Assembly (NCBI GenBank): GCA_000720845.1
Contig: JODU01000031.1
Span: forward strand, 1-64,000
Source: Kitasatospora aureofaciens
GTDB lineage: Bacteria; Actinomycetota; Actinomycetes; Streptomycetales; Streptomycetaceae
Reading direction: 5' to 3'
DNA: 64,000 nucleotides
Part shown: positions 23,946-32,922 of the stretch, one piece after another
Numbering within the stretch: position 1 is the stretch's first letter
Layout: every line of letters starts with the position of its first letter
Translations under genes and position numbers: made by a program
The notes under the pieces: generated by a model
What the model was told of the DNA's origin: nothing
Seen by the model: only the letters and a program-made list of their open reading frames with translations
Databases searched by the model: none

Positions 23946-25685
23946 CTAGCCCAGGAGGCCGCCGACGAGGCGGCTGCCGGGCTCTCCCGTGGACGACGAG
24001 CCGCCGCCGTCACCGCTCCCGGTGGAGCCGGTGGAACCGCCGGTGCCCCCGGTCGAGGTGCCGCCGCCCGAGGTCGGTCCCGCGGTGGTGCTCGGCGCCT
24101 GGCCGCCGCCCGGAGCGGACTGCCGCGGCGGGGCCTGGCCGCCCGTCGTGCCCTGCGTCTGACTGGGCGTGCCGCCACCGGTGGCGGTACCGCTGCTGTC
24201 GCGGGTCGCGCCCGGCGTGGTCGCGCCGTCCTGCGCGGGAGCGGACGCGCCGCTGGTGGCGCCCTGGGTGGGGGATGCGGAGGCCTCCGGGGAGGAGGTC
24301 TTCGGCTCGCGGGTGCCGGGGTCCTGCGGGAGCGGGGAGCCGGGCAGCTCGTTGCGCGGGGCCTCGCCGGGCCCCGGGACGACCACCCGGTCGGCGTCCC
24401 GGACGGCACCGCCTAGGACGGAGCCGACCAGGAGGGTGACGCCGGCGACCAGGAAGGTGATGACGGCGCCGCGGCGCAGGACGTACCGGCGCAGGTCCCA
24501 GATGTCGGAGCGGGGGCCGAGCCGGCGCCAGGCGCTGCCCGCGAGCCTGCCGTCCACGGAGTAGACGGGGGCCCCGGCGATGATCAGCGGGGACCAGGCG
24601 GCGAGGTAGATGATGTCGGGCGCGTCGTAGGCCGGGACGCTCTTCCAGCTGACGGTGACCAGGAGCGCGGCGGACAGGCCCGCGCCGATGACGGCGGCCA
24701 CGCGCTGCCAGCAGCCGAGGACGGTCAGGACGCCCACCAGCACCTGGAGGAAGGCGATGACCAGCCCGGCGCCCACGGGGTGGGCGAGGGCGAACTGGCG
24801 CAGCGGCTCGGCGACGTCCCAGGGATGCAGGGTGTTGAGCCACTTGACCATGGAGCCGCGTTCGCCGCCGTCGAAGTAGACGGGGTCGCAGAGCTTGCCC
24901 ATGCCGGCGTAGATGGAGATGAAGCCGAGGAAGACGCGCAGCGGCAGCAGGACGACGCCGAGGTTCATCCGGCGGCCGGGGAAGTAGGCGTGGCGTGCCG
25001 GGTCGTCGCCGCGGCGCCTGCGGCGCGGCTCGCCCCGGTCCGGGTCGTCGGCGTAGCCGTCGGGGCCGTAACCGTCGTCGTAGCCGTCGCTTCCGGTGCC
25101 GAAGTCCTGCGGGTCGTAGGCGGATTCGTCGTAGCCCGGCTCGTCGTAGGCGCTGCCCACGGTGCGCATCGCGGGCAGCAGCCGGGTGCCGTCGGGGACG
25201 GGGCCGCGCTGGGCGCCGACGAGGGGCGTCTCCAGCGTCTGGGTGGCGGGGCCGTCGTCGTAGTCCAGGGGGCCGCCGTCGAGGTCGACCCGCGGGATGA
25301 CCTGCGTGGCCCCGGCGTCGCCGGAGTGCTCGGCGGCCGGGTCGTCGGTGTGGTGACCGGCTCCCGCCCGCACCGCCTGGAGCAGCCGGTGCGCGCCGGT
25401 GTCGTCCGGGTCGGACCGCCCGCTCCACACGACGGCGCGGCGGCGGCCCGCGGCCGGGGCGGCGGGCACGCGGGCGGTGTTCTGGGTGGCGCTCAGGTGC
25501 CGCGCGATCCGCGGGGACTGGGTCCGCCGCGCGGAGGCACCGAACTGCACGCGGAAGCTCGCGTGGTTGACGATGACCTGGGCCGGATCGCTCGGCACCT
25601 TCACCATGCTCAGCGCGGGAGCGTCGTCGTATCCCGACGAGCGGTCCCCCGTGGGAGTGCGGGGTGTTCTGGTGTCCACACTCAT
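23946..25685 (-). CDS. DoxX-family membrane protein with long disordered ends
   Basis: 579 aa. Residues 1-245 are polar and acidic with many Asp/Tyr/Gly (GYDDGYGPDGYADDPDRGEP), probably disordered and cytoplasmic. The DoxX core is about 250-420: PLRVFLGFISIYAGMGKLCD, HPVGAGLVIAFLQVLVGVLT, VIGAGLSAALLVTVSW, IYLAAWSPLIIAGAPVYS, giving four helices. One more helix (AVITFLVAGVTLLVGSVLGG) follows. The last 150 residues are Thr/Gly/Ser/Pro-rich and would lie outside. DoxX proteins form thiosulfate:quinone oxidoreductase subunits or redox-stress membrane complexes; substrate here unknown. Last gene of the leftward housekeeping group, 117 bp after rlmB. Confidence 0.85.
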   Translation of the reverse strand: MSVDTRTPRTPTGDRSSGYDDAPALSMVKVPSDPAQVIVNHASFRVQFGASARRTQSPRIARHLSATQNTARVPAAPAAGRRRAVVWSGRSDPDDTGAHRLLQAVRAGAGHHTDDPAAEHSGDAGATQVIPRVDLDGGPLDYDDGPATQTLETPLVGAQRGPVPDGTRLLPAMRTVGSAYDEPGYDESAYDPQDFGTGSDGYDDGYGPDGYADDPDRGEPRRRRRGDDPARHAYFPGRRMNLGVVLLPLRVFLGFISIYAGMGKLCDPVYFDGGERGSMVKWLNTLHPWDVAEPLRQFALAHPVGAGLVIAFLQVLVGVLTVLGCWQRVAAVIGAGLSAALLVTVSWKSVPAYDAPDIIYLAAWSPLIIAGAPVYSVDGRLAGSAWRRLGPRSDIWDLRRYVLRRGAVITFLVAGVTLLVGSVLGGAVRDADRVVVPGPGEAPRNELPGSPLPQDPGTREPKTSSPEASASPTQGATSGASAPAQDGATTPGATRDSSGTATGGGTPSQTQGTTGGQAPPRQSAPGGGQAPSTTAGPTSGGGTSTGGTGGSTGSTGSGDGGGSSSTGEPGSRLVGGLLG

Positions 25686-25802
25686 CTAACCGAGTGATGT
25701 GTCGTTAGGACACTGCCTTGACCGCCCCGATCTGTCCGGACAGCGTCAAGCATGTCCGGACAGCCTCGAACACTCCGTTCGAGCTACGCCGCGAACACTC
25801 GT

Positions 25803-26744
25803 TCAGGAGCGGCGACGCGCCGCCTCGTACAGCACGATCCCCGCCGCCACACCGGCGTTCAGGGACTCCGCCCCGCCCGGCATCGGGATCCGCACCCGGA
25901 AGTCGCAGGTTTCGCCGACGAGGCGGGACAGGCCCTTGCCCTCGCTGCCGACGACGATGACCACGGGACCGTCGAGGGCCGCCAGGTCGCCGAGTTCGGC
26001 CTCGCCGTCGGCGGCGAGACCGACGACCGTGATGCCGGCCTTCTGGTACGACTCCAGCGCCCGCGTGAGGTTGGTGGCGCGGGCCACCGGCGTGCGGGCG
26101 GCCGTCCCGGCGGACGTCTTCCAGGCGCCCGCCGTCATGCCGGCCGCGCGCCGCTCGGGCACCACGACGCCGTGGCCGCCGAAGGCGGAGACCGAGCGGA
26201 CGACGGCGCCCAGGTTGCGCGGGTCGGTCACACCGTCGAGGGCGACGATCAGCGGGTCCGCGCCCTCGTCGTGCGCGGCGGCGACCAGGTCCTCGGGGTG
26301 CGCGTACTCGTACGGCGGCACCTGGAGCACGAGCCCCTGGTGGTTGAGCCCGTTGGTCATCCGGTCCAGCTCGGGACGCGGCGCCTCCATGAGGTTGATG
26401 CCACCGCGTTCGGCGGCGAGCTGCAGCGCCTCGCGCACCCGCTCGTCGTTGTCGATGAACTGCTGGACGTAGAGCGTGGAGGCGGGCACACCCTCGCGCA
26501 GCGCCTCGTAGACCGGGTTGCGGCCGACGACCAGCTCGGACGTCGACCGGCCGCCGCCGCGCCGGGGCTGCGGGCGCCCCGTGGTGCGGCGCGCCTTCGC
26601 GTTGGCGGCGCGCTGCTTGGCGTGCCCCTTGCGCATCTCGGCGGGGGGCGTCGGCCCCTTGCCTTCCAGGCCCCGGCGTCGCTTGCCGCCGCTGCCGACC
26701 TGCGCGCCCTTCTTGCCGGACATGCGGCGGTTGTTCGCGGCCAT
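25803..26744 (-). CDS. rlmB: 23S rRNA 2'-O-methyltransferase RlmB / TrmH family
   Basis: 313 aa. A 70-residue basic N-terminal tail (Lys/Arg/Gly-rich, RNA binding) precedes the SpoU substrate-binding domain (ELVVGRNPVYEALREGVPAS). The catalytic knot has the three motifs: NLGAVVRSVSAFG, VVGSEGKGLSRLV and IPMPGGAESLNAGVAAGIVL. It methylates the ribose of a guanosine in 23S rRNA (position 2251 in E. coli) using SAM. In actinobacteria it typically follows cysS, as here, which supports the symbol. The ATG is close to a short leader; a hairpin separates it from cysS. Confidence 0.92.
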   Translation of the reverse strand: MAANNRRMSGKKGAQVGSGGKRRRGLEGKGPTPPAEMRKGHAKQRAANAKARRTTGRPQPRRGGGRSTSELVVGRNPVYEALREGVPASTLYVQQFIDNDERVREALQLAAERGGINLMEAPRPELDRMTNGLNHQGLVLQVPPYEYAHPEDLVAAAHDEGADPLIVALDGVTDPRNLGAVVRSVSAFGGHGVVVPERRAAGMTAGAWKTSAGTAARTPVARATNLTRALESYQKAGITVVGLAADGEAELGDLAALDGPVVIVVGSEGKGLSRLVGETCDFRVRIPMPGGAESLNAGVAAGIVLYEAARRRS

Positions 26745-26800
26745 GAGTTACCTGTCTCCGCTCTCTACGGGAGTGTGCGTCGTACGTGCGTCTTGTGCAG

Positions 26801-26828
26801 TGTGCCGCCCGGAGGGCCGGGCGGCACA
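26801..26828 (-). terminator. hairpin between cysS and rlmB
   Basis: Arms TGTGCCGCCCGG and CCGGGCGGCACA, perfect 12-bp inverted repeat with a 4-base loop, 37 bp past the cysS stop. It may partly terminate or process the cysS transcript. Confidence 0.65.
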
Positions 26829-26865
26829 ATCGATCTACGGGAGCGGGTCCCGCCGCGCCGCCGGG

Positions 26866-28266
26866 TCAGCGGGAACCGAGGCTCCAGCGGGGACCCTGCG
26901 GGCTGTCCTCGATGACCAGTCCGGACTGTCCGAGCTGGTCGCGGATGGCGTCGGCGGTGGCCCAGTCCTTCCGCGCCCGCGCGGCCTCGCGCTGGTCGAG
27001 GACGAGGCGTACGAGGCCGTCGACGACGTGCCGCAGGTCCTCGCCCTCTTCCTGCTCCCCGGCCCACCGCGCGTCCAGCGGGTCCAGGCCGAGGACGCCG
27101 AGCATGGCCCGCACCTCGGCGAGCCGGGCCACGGCGGCGTCCTTGTCGTCGGCGGCCAGCGCGCTGTTGCCCTGCCGGACGGTGGTGTGCACGATCGCCA
27201 GCGCCTGGGGGACGCCCAGGTCGTCGTCCATCGCCTCGGCGAAGGCCGGCGGCACCTCGGCGGCCGGCTCCACGGTGTGGCCGGCCAGCTCGGTCACGCG
27301 CTGCACGAAGCCCTCGATGCGCGCGTACGCCGACTCGGCCTCGCGCAGGGACTCCTCGCTGTACTCGATGGTGGAGCGGTAGTGCGGGGTGCCCAGGTAG
27401 TAGCGCAGCACGACCGGCCGCCACTTCTTCACCATCTCGCTCACGAGCACGCTGTTGCCGAGCGACTTCGACATCTTCTCGCCGCTCATGGTGACCCAGG
27501 CGTTGTGCACCCAGTACCGGGCGAAGTCGTCGCCGAAGCCGCGGGCCTGGGCGATCTCGTTCTCGTGGTGCGGGAAGATCAGGTCGATCCCGCCGCCGTG
27601 GATGTCGAACTCCTCGCCCAGGTACTTGTGCGCCATCGCGGAGCACTCCAGGTGCCAGCCCGGCCGCCCCCGCCCCCACGGCGTCTCCCAGCTCGGCTCC
27701 CCGGGCTTGGCCGCCTTCCACATGGCGAAGTCCCGCGGGTCGCGCTTGCCGGTCTCGCCGTCCTCGGAGGGCTGGCGCAGGTCGTCGAGGTCCTGGTTGG
27801 ACAGCGACAGGTAGCCCGGCAGGGAGCGCACGTCGAAGTAGACGTTGCCGTCGGCCTCGTAGGCGTGTCCGCGCTCGATGAGCCCGCGCATCATCTCGAC
27901 CATCTCGGTGATGTGCCCGGTGGCGCGCGGCTCGTAGGTGGGCGGCAGGCAGCCGAGGGCGGCGTAGGCGTCGTTGAACGCCCGCTCGTTCTCGTACCCG
28001 ATGGCCCACCAGGGGCGGCCCTGCTCGGCCGCCTTCCTGATGATCTTGTCGTCGATGTCGGTGACGTTGCGGATGAACGTGACGTCGTAGCCGCGGTGGG
28101 CGAACCAGCGGCGCATGATGTCGAAGTTCAGCCCCGACCGGATGTGCCCGATGTGCGGGGCGGCCTGCACGGTGGCGCCACAGAGGTAGATCGAGACGCA
28201 GCCCGGCGTGAGGGGGGCGAAGTCACGGATCTGCCGGGCGCTGGTGTCGTACAGGCGAATAGTCAC
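26866..28266 (-). CDS. cysS: cysteinyl-tRNA synthetase
   Basis: 466 aa from the GTG at 28266 (VTIRLYDTSARQIRDF), the length I expect for Streptomyces CysS; an in-frame GTG 13 codons upstream is less likely. Class I features: zinc-binding Cys in YLCGATVQ, HIGH-type PHIGHIRSGLNFD, second zinc cluster HLECSAMAH and HHENEIAQARG, and KMSKS in GEKMSKSLGNSVL. The C-terminal helical DALR-like domain closes the protein. It charges tRNA-Cys and competes with mycothiol synthesis (MshC, a relative) for cysteine. Member of the carD-ispD-ispF-cysS-rlmB group. Confidence 0.97.
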   Translation of the reverse strand: MTIRLYDTSARQIRDFAPLTPGCVSIYLCGATVQAAPHIGHIRSGLNFDIMRRWFAHRGYDVTFIRNVTDIDDKIIRKAAEQGRPWWAIGYENERAFNDAYAALGCLPPTYEPRATGHITEMVEMMRGLIERGHAYEADGNVYFDVRSLPGYLSLSNQDLDDLRQPSEDGETGKRDPRDFAMWKAAKPGEPSWETPWGRGRPGWHLECSAMAHKYLGEEFDIHGGGIDLIFPHHENEIAQARGFGDDFARYWVHNAWVTMSGEKMSKSLGNSVLVSEMVKKWRPVVLRYYLGTPHYRSTIEYSEESLREAESAYARIEGFVQRVTELAGHTVEPAAEVPPAFAEAMDDDLGVPQALAIVHTTVRQGNSALAADDKDAAVARLAEVRAMLGVLGLDPLDARWAGEQEEGEDLRHVVDGLVRLVLDQREAARARKDWATADAIRDQLGQSGLVIEDSPQGPRWSLGSR

Positions 28267-28595
28267 GCGTCCAGGGTAGTAGGCGCCGAGCAGTGCCAAG
28301 GGCACACGTCCCGCGTTGTTGCCGGACCGAGTCGCAAGACACCGGGACCCCCACGAAGCGCGAAGCCCACGCCCTCCCGCCCTAGTGAGCCGAGCCGACC
28401 CCTTTGCCCCCCCCCGGGCGCCGGCCCTCCGCGGGCCGACCCCTTGTCCCCAGCGAGCCGAACCCCGTGCGCCAGCCCCTTGTCCCCGCGAGTCGGGTGG
28501 TGGGTGGGCGCAGGACGGGGTCCAGGGGCGGAGCCCCTGGCGGGGCGCGGGGCGGAACCTGCACGGCAGGCCACGCGGGGTGCCCCACCCCCTCC
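28267..28595. other. GC-rich gap between ispF and cysS with hairpin repeats
   Basis: 329 bp without a supportable gene. It has a C-run (28403-28413), several short copies of a CCCCTTGTCCCC/GAGCCGACCCC type element (28385-28480) and a perfect hairpin CCAGGGGC-GGA-GCCCCTGG at 28522-28540. The sequence around this hairpin (GGGGTCCAGGGGCGGAGCCC) is a motif widely scattered between Streptomyces genes. A cysS promoter may lie near 28270-28330. Confidence 0.6.
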
Positions 28596-29129
28596 CTAAG
28601 ACACCCGCACGACCAACGCCGTGGCCACCGCCATCAGCCCCTCCCCCCGCCCGGGGAACCCCAGCCCGTCCGTCGTCGCCCCCGACACGGACACCGGCGC
28701 CCCCACCGCCCCGGAGAGCACGGCCTCCGCCTCCCCCCGCCGCTTACCGATCTTCGGCCGCGCCCCGACCACCTGCACCGCGACGTTCCCGATCCGGAAC
28801 CCCGCCGCCCGCACGATCCGCGCCGCCTCCGTCAGCAGCGTCACCCCCGACGCCCCGGACCACTCCGGCCGCCCGGTGCCGAAGTGCTGCCCCAGGTCCC
28901 CGACCCCCGCCGCGGAGAACAGCGCGTTGCACGCCGCGTGGGCGACGACGTCCGCGTCGGAGTGCCCGGCGAGCCCGGTCCCCTCGCCCTCCCACTTCAG
29001 CCCGGCGCACCACAGCTCACGCCCGTCCTCGAAGGCGTGGATGTCCGTACCGATCCCGACCTGCGGCAGCAGGGGCAGCCGCTCTCCCGCCCCGGAGCCC
29101 TCAGACCCCGCAAAGCCCTCAGAACCCAT
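28596..29129 (-). CDS. ispF: 2-C-methyl-D-erythritol 2,4-cyclodiphosphate synthase
   Basis: 177 aa, overlapping ispD by 11 bases. Metal and substrate sites are visible: GIGTDIHAFEDG (Asp/His), GLAGHSDADVVAHAACNAL (second His), and the ending ATTDGLGFPGRGEGLMAVAT. It cyclises CDP-ME 2-phosphate with release of CMP in the MEP route to isoprenoid precursors. The first 18 residues (Gly/Ser/Glu-rich) are extra against most family members; a start nearer LLPQVGIGTD is possible but no better ribosome site was found. Confidence 0.95.
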   Translation of the reverse strand: MGSEGFAGSEGSGAGERLPLLPQVGIGTDIHAFEDGRELWCAGLKWEGEGTGLAGHSDADVVAHAACNALFSAAGVGDLGQHFGTGRPEWSGASGVTLLTEAARIVRAAGFRIGNVAVQVVGARPKIGKRRGEAEAVLSGAVGAPVSVSGATTDGLGFPGRGEGLMAVATALVVRVS

Positions 29130-29907
29130 CGTTCAGCCTCCTGCGCGCCAGCACCGCCTCCGCGAGCACCAGGTCGAGCGGGCGCGTCACCTTGAACGCC
29201 TCCTCGTGCCCCGGCACCACCACCACCGCGAGCCCGAGCTGCTCGACCATGCTCGCGTCGTCGGTGACGTCGTCGGTCACCGCCCCGTGGGCCCGCACCA
29301 GCGTCGCGCGGTCGAAGCCCTGCGGGGTCTGCACGGCACGCAGCCGCGCCCGCTCCGGCGTCGCCACCACCGGCTCGGGGTCGCCCGGCACCGCGGCGGG
29401 CTCGACCTGCTTCACCGTGTCGGCGAGCGGCACCGCCGGCACCACGGCGGGCGCACCCTCCCGTACGGCGTCGATGACCGCGTCCACCGTGTCCACCGGC
29501 ACCAGCGGCCGGGCGGCGTCGTGCACCAGGACGATGTCGTACTCGGGCGGCAGCGCGTCCAGGCCGAGCCGTACGGACTCCTGCCGCGTCTCGCCGCCGG
29601 GCACCACGAGGAAGTCCGTCCTCTCGGGCAGGGCGTGCGCGTCCAGGAGGCTCTTGACCTCGCCCGCGCCGTCGGGCGGGGCGACGACCACGACGAGGGA
29701 GACCCCGCGGGAGGCGGCCATCGCCCGGACCGCGTGGATGAGCATGGGCGTGCCGCCCAGCGCGCGCAGGGCCTTGGGGGCGCCCGGACCGAGCCGTACG
29801 CCCCGGCCCGCGGCCGGGATCACGACGGCGGTCCGGGGACGCGGACGGTCCGCGGCGGACGTCTCGGCAGACGTCTCGATGAGTGAGGGACGCGATTCGT
29901 CAGACAT
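29119..29907 (-). CDS. ispD: 2-C-methyl-D-erythritol 4-phosphate cytidylyltransferase
   Basis: 262 aa. Signature AVVIPAAGRGVRLGPGAPKA in the first third, then GGETRQESVRLGLDALP, VLVHDAARPLVP and TPQGFDRATLVRAH, DDASMVEQLG. It joins CTP and MEP to CDP-ME, the step two before IspF; the overlapping gene pair ensures joint synthesis. A 23-residue Ser/Thr/Ala N-terminal extension precedes the core. Transcribed with carD upstream. Confidence 0.95.
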   Translation of the reverse strand: MSDESRPSLIETSAETSAADRPRPRTAVVIPAAGRGVRLGPGAPKALRALGGTPMLIHAVRAMAASRGVSLVVVVAPPDGAGEVKSLLDAHALPERTDFLVVPGGETRQESVRLGLDALPPEYDIVLVHDAARPLVPVDTVDAVIDAVREGAPAVVPAVPLADTVKQVEPAAVPGDPEPVVATPERARLRAVQTPQGFDRATLVRAHGAVTDDVTDDASMVEQLGLAVVVVPGHEEAFKVTRPLDLVLAEAVLARRRLNDGF

Positions 29908-30211
29908 CGGTTCCTGTCAGGTTTGTGTGCTCGACCTAGTTGGGTATGGCCTCACCGTGCCGGGCGCGACGCCTTGACCGGACCCTTCCGTGACCCTGGT
30001 CGAGCCAGCAGCCCGGGCCCGGCACGCCAGGACCCGGGGAAACCTCCCGGGATGAGCGTACGAGGACCAAGGGCACCCGGACGTCCGGATGCCGGACCCG
30101 TGTCCGGGTACGAACATGCCGCAGCGCCCGGCGACAGCAAGGATGTCATCGGGCACCGCGGCATTTCAGTGCGCTGAACCGAGTGGCTGACGGTCTGCGC
30201 CTCGCCTCAGG
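29908..30211. other. gap between ispD and carD
   Basis: 304 bp. No gene is supported: the short open frames have no ribosome sites or recognisable products. The T/A-richer part 29915-29950 could hold a promoter for ispD. I see no strong hairpin. Confidence 0.5.
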
Positions 30212-30694
30212 TCAGGAGGCGAGCACCTCGTCGAGCAGGGCCTCCGCCTTGTCCTCGTTGGTGTTCTCCGCGAGAGCCAGCTCGCTCACCAGGATCTGGC
30301 GGGCCTTGGCGAGCATGCGCTTCTCACCTGCGGAGAGTCCGCGCTCGCGCTCCCGGCGCCACAGGTCGCGCACGACTTCCGCGACCTTGATGACGTCGCC
30401 GGAGGCGAGCTTCTCCAGGTTTGCCTTGTAACGACGCGACCAGTTCGTGGGCTCCTCGGCGTACGGCGCGCGCAGTACTTCGAAGACCCGGTCCAGCCCG
30501 TCCTGACCGACCACATCACGCACGCCGACGAACTCCGCATTGTCCGCTGGCACACGTACCGTCAGGTCGCCCTGGGCGACCTTCAGCACCAAGTAGGTCT
30601 TGTCCACGCCTTTGATCTGGCGAGTTTCGATAGCCTCGATCAGCGCGGCCCCGTGATGGGGATAGACCACGGTGTCGCCAACCTTGAACGTCAT
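30212..30694 (-). CDS. carD: CarD-family RNA polymerase-binding regulator
   Basis: 160 aa. The N-terminal RNAP-interaction (Tudor-like) domain reads FKVGDTVVYPHHGAALIEAI and TYLVLKVAQGDLTVRVP. The C-terminal helical DNA-binding part has NWSRRYKANLEKLASGDV with the conserved Trp that wedges the upstream edge of the transcription bubble, and VAEVVRDLWRRERERGLSAG. CarD/CdnL stabilises the open complex, chiefly at rRNA and housekeeping promoters, and is usually essential in actinobacteria. First gene of the leftward group. Confidence 0.96.
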   Translation of the reverse strand: MTFKVGDTVVYPHHGAALIEAIETRQIKGVDKTYLVLKVAQGDLTVRVPADNAEFVGVRDVVGQDGLDRVFEVLRAPYAEEPTNWSRRYKANLEKLASGDVIKVAEVVRDLWRRERERGLSAGEKRMLAKARQILVSELALAENTNEDKAEALLDEVLAS

Positions 30695-31382
30695 GTGACA
30701 GGTACCCCTTCCGTGGCTATCCAGGGTAACACGGAAACGGCGTCTTCTGAATGGCGTTTTCGCAGGTCAGGGCATATCTCGGGGCTTGACAACAGCGACA
30801 GGAACGTGCTGCGCCGGGCCGGCGGAAGAAAGTATTCGCAGGTCGGAGCGGCTCTCCGGGCCGGGTGAAACACGCACGTCACACACATCCGGAGCCCCCG
30901 CCACCCGCCCGAAGATCCCGATATGTCCGGTTCCATGCGTGCGACTTCCGCTACTCCGTTCGGTGGCCGTGGCGGGCTTCCGGACGAATCCGGAATTGAT
31001 CACGGAGCACCCCGGCCGGCCCGCCGGTGATCAATTTCCGGCCGCCCGCGCATTCCTTCACGGAAATTTCGCGCACCGATCCGCTACCTGTATGGCGGAG
31101 GGCTTCATAGCTGAATGTCGGACGAGTACGACCCGCTAAACGACCCGCCGGAACAACAAGGACCGGCGCCCGGACCCCATCGGGAGGGCACTCGCACCCC
31201 ACCCGTACCGCGTCGCCACCGCGCCCGGGCGCTACCGCCTGCCGAGCGAAGCCGGGTGTCTTCGGGGAGGGTCGGGTGCGGCGGCCCGAGAACGGCTCGG
31301 TAGCCTAAGGCCGCTGACAGCCACTTAGGGCGGCTTTATCCGTTGCCGCCACCCCGCTCGAGTCCAAGGAGTTGCCGCCGCC
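30695..31382. other. 688-bp divergent gap between carD and the lipoprotein gene
   Basis: Noticeably poorer in GC than its surroundings up to about 31,130. It must contain the carD promoter and that of the lipoprotein gene. It holds a spaced inverted repeat (listed separately). A 62-codon frame opening with ATG at 31115 (SDEYDPLNDPPEQQGPAPGP) has no ribosome site and turns into Arg/Pro-rich sequence; I do not call it. Confidence 0.6.
30990..31041. repeat. spaced inverted repeat in the carD upstream gap
   Basis: Arms CCGGAATTGATCAC (30990-31003) and GTGATCAATTTCCGG (31027-31041); 14 bp pair with one bulged T, 23-bp GC-rich spacer. Could be an operator with two half-sites about five helical turns end to end, or a hairpin in a leader. 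Confidence 0.6.
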
Positions 31383-32117
31383 GTGAGCAGCAGCCTTCGA
31401 CGCGGTGCCCTCGCCGCCGCCGCCATCGCGTTCTCGATCGCCTCGCTCGCCGCGTGCGGCGCCGGTCACAACGCCCAGACGCTGGAGATCAAGCCGGACA
31501 ACGCTGCGACCTCCGTGGGCGACATCAAGGTCCAGAACGCGGTCGTCATCACCCAGCCCGACCTGAAGTCGACCGGCCCGGCCGTGGTCTCCGCCACCCT
31601 GTTCAACGGCGGCGACAAGGACCAGACCCTGGAGTCGGTCACCGTGTCCGGCACCGACAAGTCCGCCGAGCTGAAGCCCGCCAAGGGCGAGAAGGGCGGC
31701 CTGACCGTCCCGGCGGGCGGCTCCCTGGTCCTCGGCGGCAAGGACAACGCCGCCGCGGTCCTGCCCAGCAGCCGCGAGGCGATCCGGGACGGCAACGCGC
31801 AGAAGATCACCTTCAACTTCAGCGAGACCGGCGCCGTGAGCCTGCGCGCGTTCGTGGTCCCCGCCGAGAGCTACTTCTCCGAGTGGGGCCCGAGCGAGAC
31901 CCCGGCGGCCCCGGGCGCCTCCGCGCAGCCCTCCGGTGAGGCCTCCGCGCAGACCTCGGGCGAGCCTGCCGACGGGGAGTCCTCGGGCGCTCCGGCGGAC
32001 GGCGAGACCGCCGGTGCGGGCGGGTCCACCGGCCGGCCCTCCGGTGAGGCCACCGGCGACACCGACCAGACCGGCACGGGCACGGGCACGGGCACGGGCA
32101 CCGAAGCCGGCCACTGA
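31383..32117 (+). CDS. lipoprotein, DUF461/PCu(A)C-like
   Basis: 244 aa, GTG start. The signal peptide ends with the lipobox LAAC (Cys about 25). The mature domain is beta-rich with IKVQNAVVITQPDLKSTGPA, VSATLFNGGDKDQTLESVTV and LTVPAGGSLVLGGKDN, the outline of PCu(A)C/DUF461 proteins that bind copper outside the cell, but the usual Met/His copper ligands are not evident. Residues from about 170 on are a Ser/Gly/Ala/Glu tail ending in a (GT)n run coded by GGCACG repeats. It converges on phoP with a shared terminator between. Confidence 0.8.
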   Translation: MSSSLRRGALAAAAIAFSIASLAACGAGHNAQTLEIKPDNAATSVGDIKVQNAVVITQPDLKSTGPAVVSATLFNGGDKDQTLESVTVSGTDKSAELKPAKGEKGGLTVPAGGSLVLGGKDNAAAVLPSSREAIRDGNAQKITFNFSETGAVSLRAFVVPAESYFSEWGPSETPAAPGASAQPSGEASAQTSGEPADGESSGAPADGETAGAGGSTGRPSGEATGDTDQTGTGTGTGTGTEAGH

Positions 32118-32160
32118 GCACCGTACGGACGCACCGTACGGACGCACCGGCGTACGAGCG

Positions 32161-32193
32161 AAGGGCGGGACCTCTCCGTGAGGTCCCGCCCTT
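32161..32193. terminator. bidirectional terminator between lipoprotein gene and phoP
   Basis: Arms AAGGGCGGGACCTC and GAGGTCCCGCCCTT, 14 perfect pairs with a 5-base loop. Serves the convergent lipoprotein gene and the phoR-phoP operon. Two copies of CACCGTACGGACG precede it (32119-32144). Confidence 0.85.
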
Positions 32194-32241
32194 CGCCGTG
32201 TCCGGCGGCGGACGGCCCGGCCGCGGGGCCGGTGGGCCGGC

Positions 32242-32922
32242 CTACGGCTCGAACTTGTAGCCCAGTCCCCGCACCGTCACCAGGTACCGCGGCGCGCCGG
32301 GGTCGGGCTCGATCTTGGCGCGCAGCCGCTTGACGTGGACGTCGAGGGTCTTGGTGTCACCGACGTAGTCGGCGCCCCAGACCCGGTCGATCAGCTGCAT
32401 GCGGGTCAGCACGCGGCCGGCGTTGCGCAGCAGCATCTCCAGCAGGTCGAACTCCTTCAGCGGCAGGTCGATCTTGGTGCCGCCGACGGTCACCACGTGC
32501 CGGTCCACGTCCATGCGGACCGGCCCGGCCTCCAGGGCGGCCGGGGCGACCTCCTCCGGCTCGCCGCGCCGCCGCAGTACGGCACGGATGCGGGCGACCA
32601 GCTCGCGGGAGGAGAAGGGCTTGGTGACGTAGTCGTCGGCCCCTATCTCCAGCCCCACGACCTTGTCGATCTCGCTGTCCTTGGCGGTCACCATGATCAC
32701 GGGAACGTTCGAGCGGCCGCGCAGCTGGCGGCAGACCTCGGTGCCCGGCAGGCCGGGCAGCATCAGGTCGAGGAGCACGAGGTCGGCGCCGTTGCGCTCG
32801 AACTCGTCGAGTCCGTCGGGGCCCGTGGTCGCGATGGCGACCTCGAAGCCCTCCTTGCGGAGCATGTACGACAGGGCGTCGGAGAAGGACTCCTCGTCCT
32901 CGACGACGAGCACACGGGTCAC
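32242..32922 (-). CDS. phoP: response regulator PhoP
   Basis: 226 aa, GTG start with GGAGG seven bases upstream; overlaps phoR by four bases (GTGA). OmpR/PhoB type: receiver RVLVVEDEESFSDALSYML with phospho-acceptor Asp in DLVLLDLMLPGLPG, switch Thr in VIMVTAKD and Lys in DDYVTKPFS; winged helix with EFDLLEMLLRNAGRVLTRMQ and YLVTVRGLGYKFEP. It binds PHO boxes and controls phosphate uptake and, in Streptomyces, nitrogen and antibiotic genes. A PHO box lies at the other end of the operon, so phoRP is autoregulated. Confidence 0.96.
   Translation of the reverse strand: MTRVLVVEDEESFSDALSYMLRKEGFEVAIATTGPDGLDEFERNGADLVLLDLMLPGLPGTEVCRQLRGRSNVPVIMVTAKDSEIDKVVGLEIGADDYVTKPFSSRELVARIRAVLRRRGEPEEVAPAALEAGPVRMDVDRHVVTVGGTKIDLPLKEFDLLEMLLRNAGRVLTRMQLIDRVWGADYVGDTKTLDVHVKRLRAKIEPDPGAPRYLVTVRGLGYKFEP

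Noticed and set aside
28385..28595. Small protein gene in the ispF-cysS gap
   Set aside because: Open frames there are Pro/Arg-rich with no ribosome site, and the DNA is dominated by hairpins and C-runs typical of intergenic repeats.
30786..31303. Short open frames in the carD upstream gap
   Set aside because: No ribosome sites, composition unlike neighbours and no recognisable product; better read as regulatory DNA.
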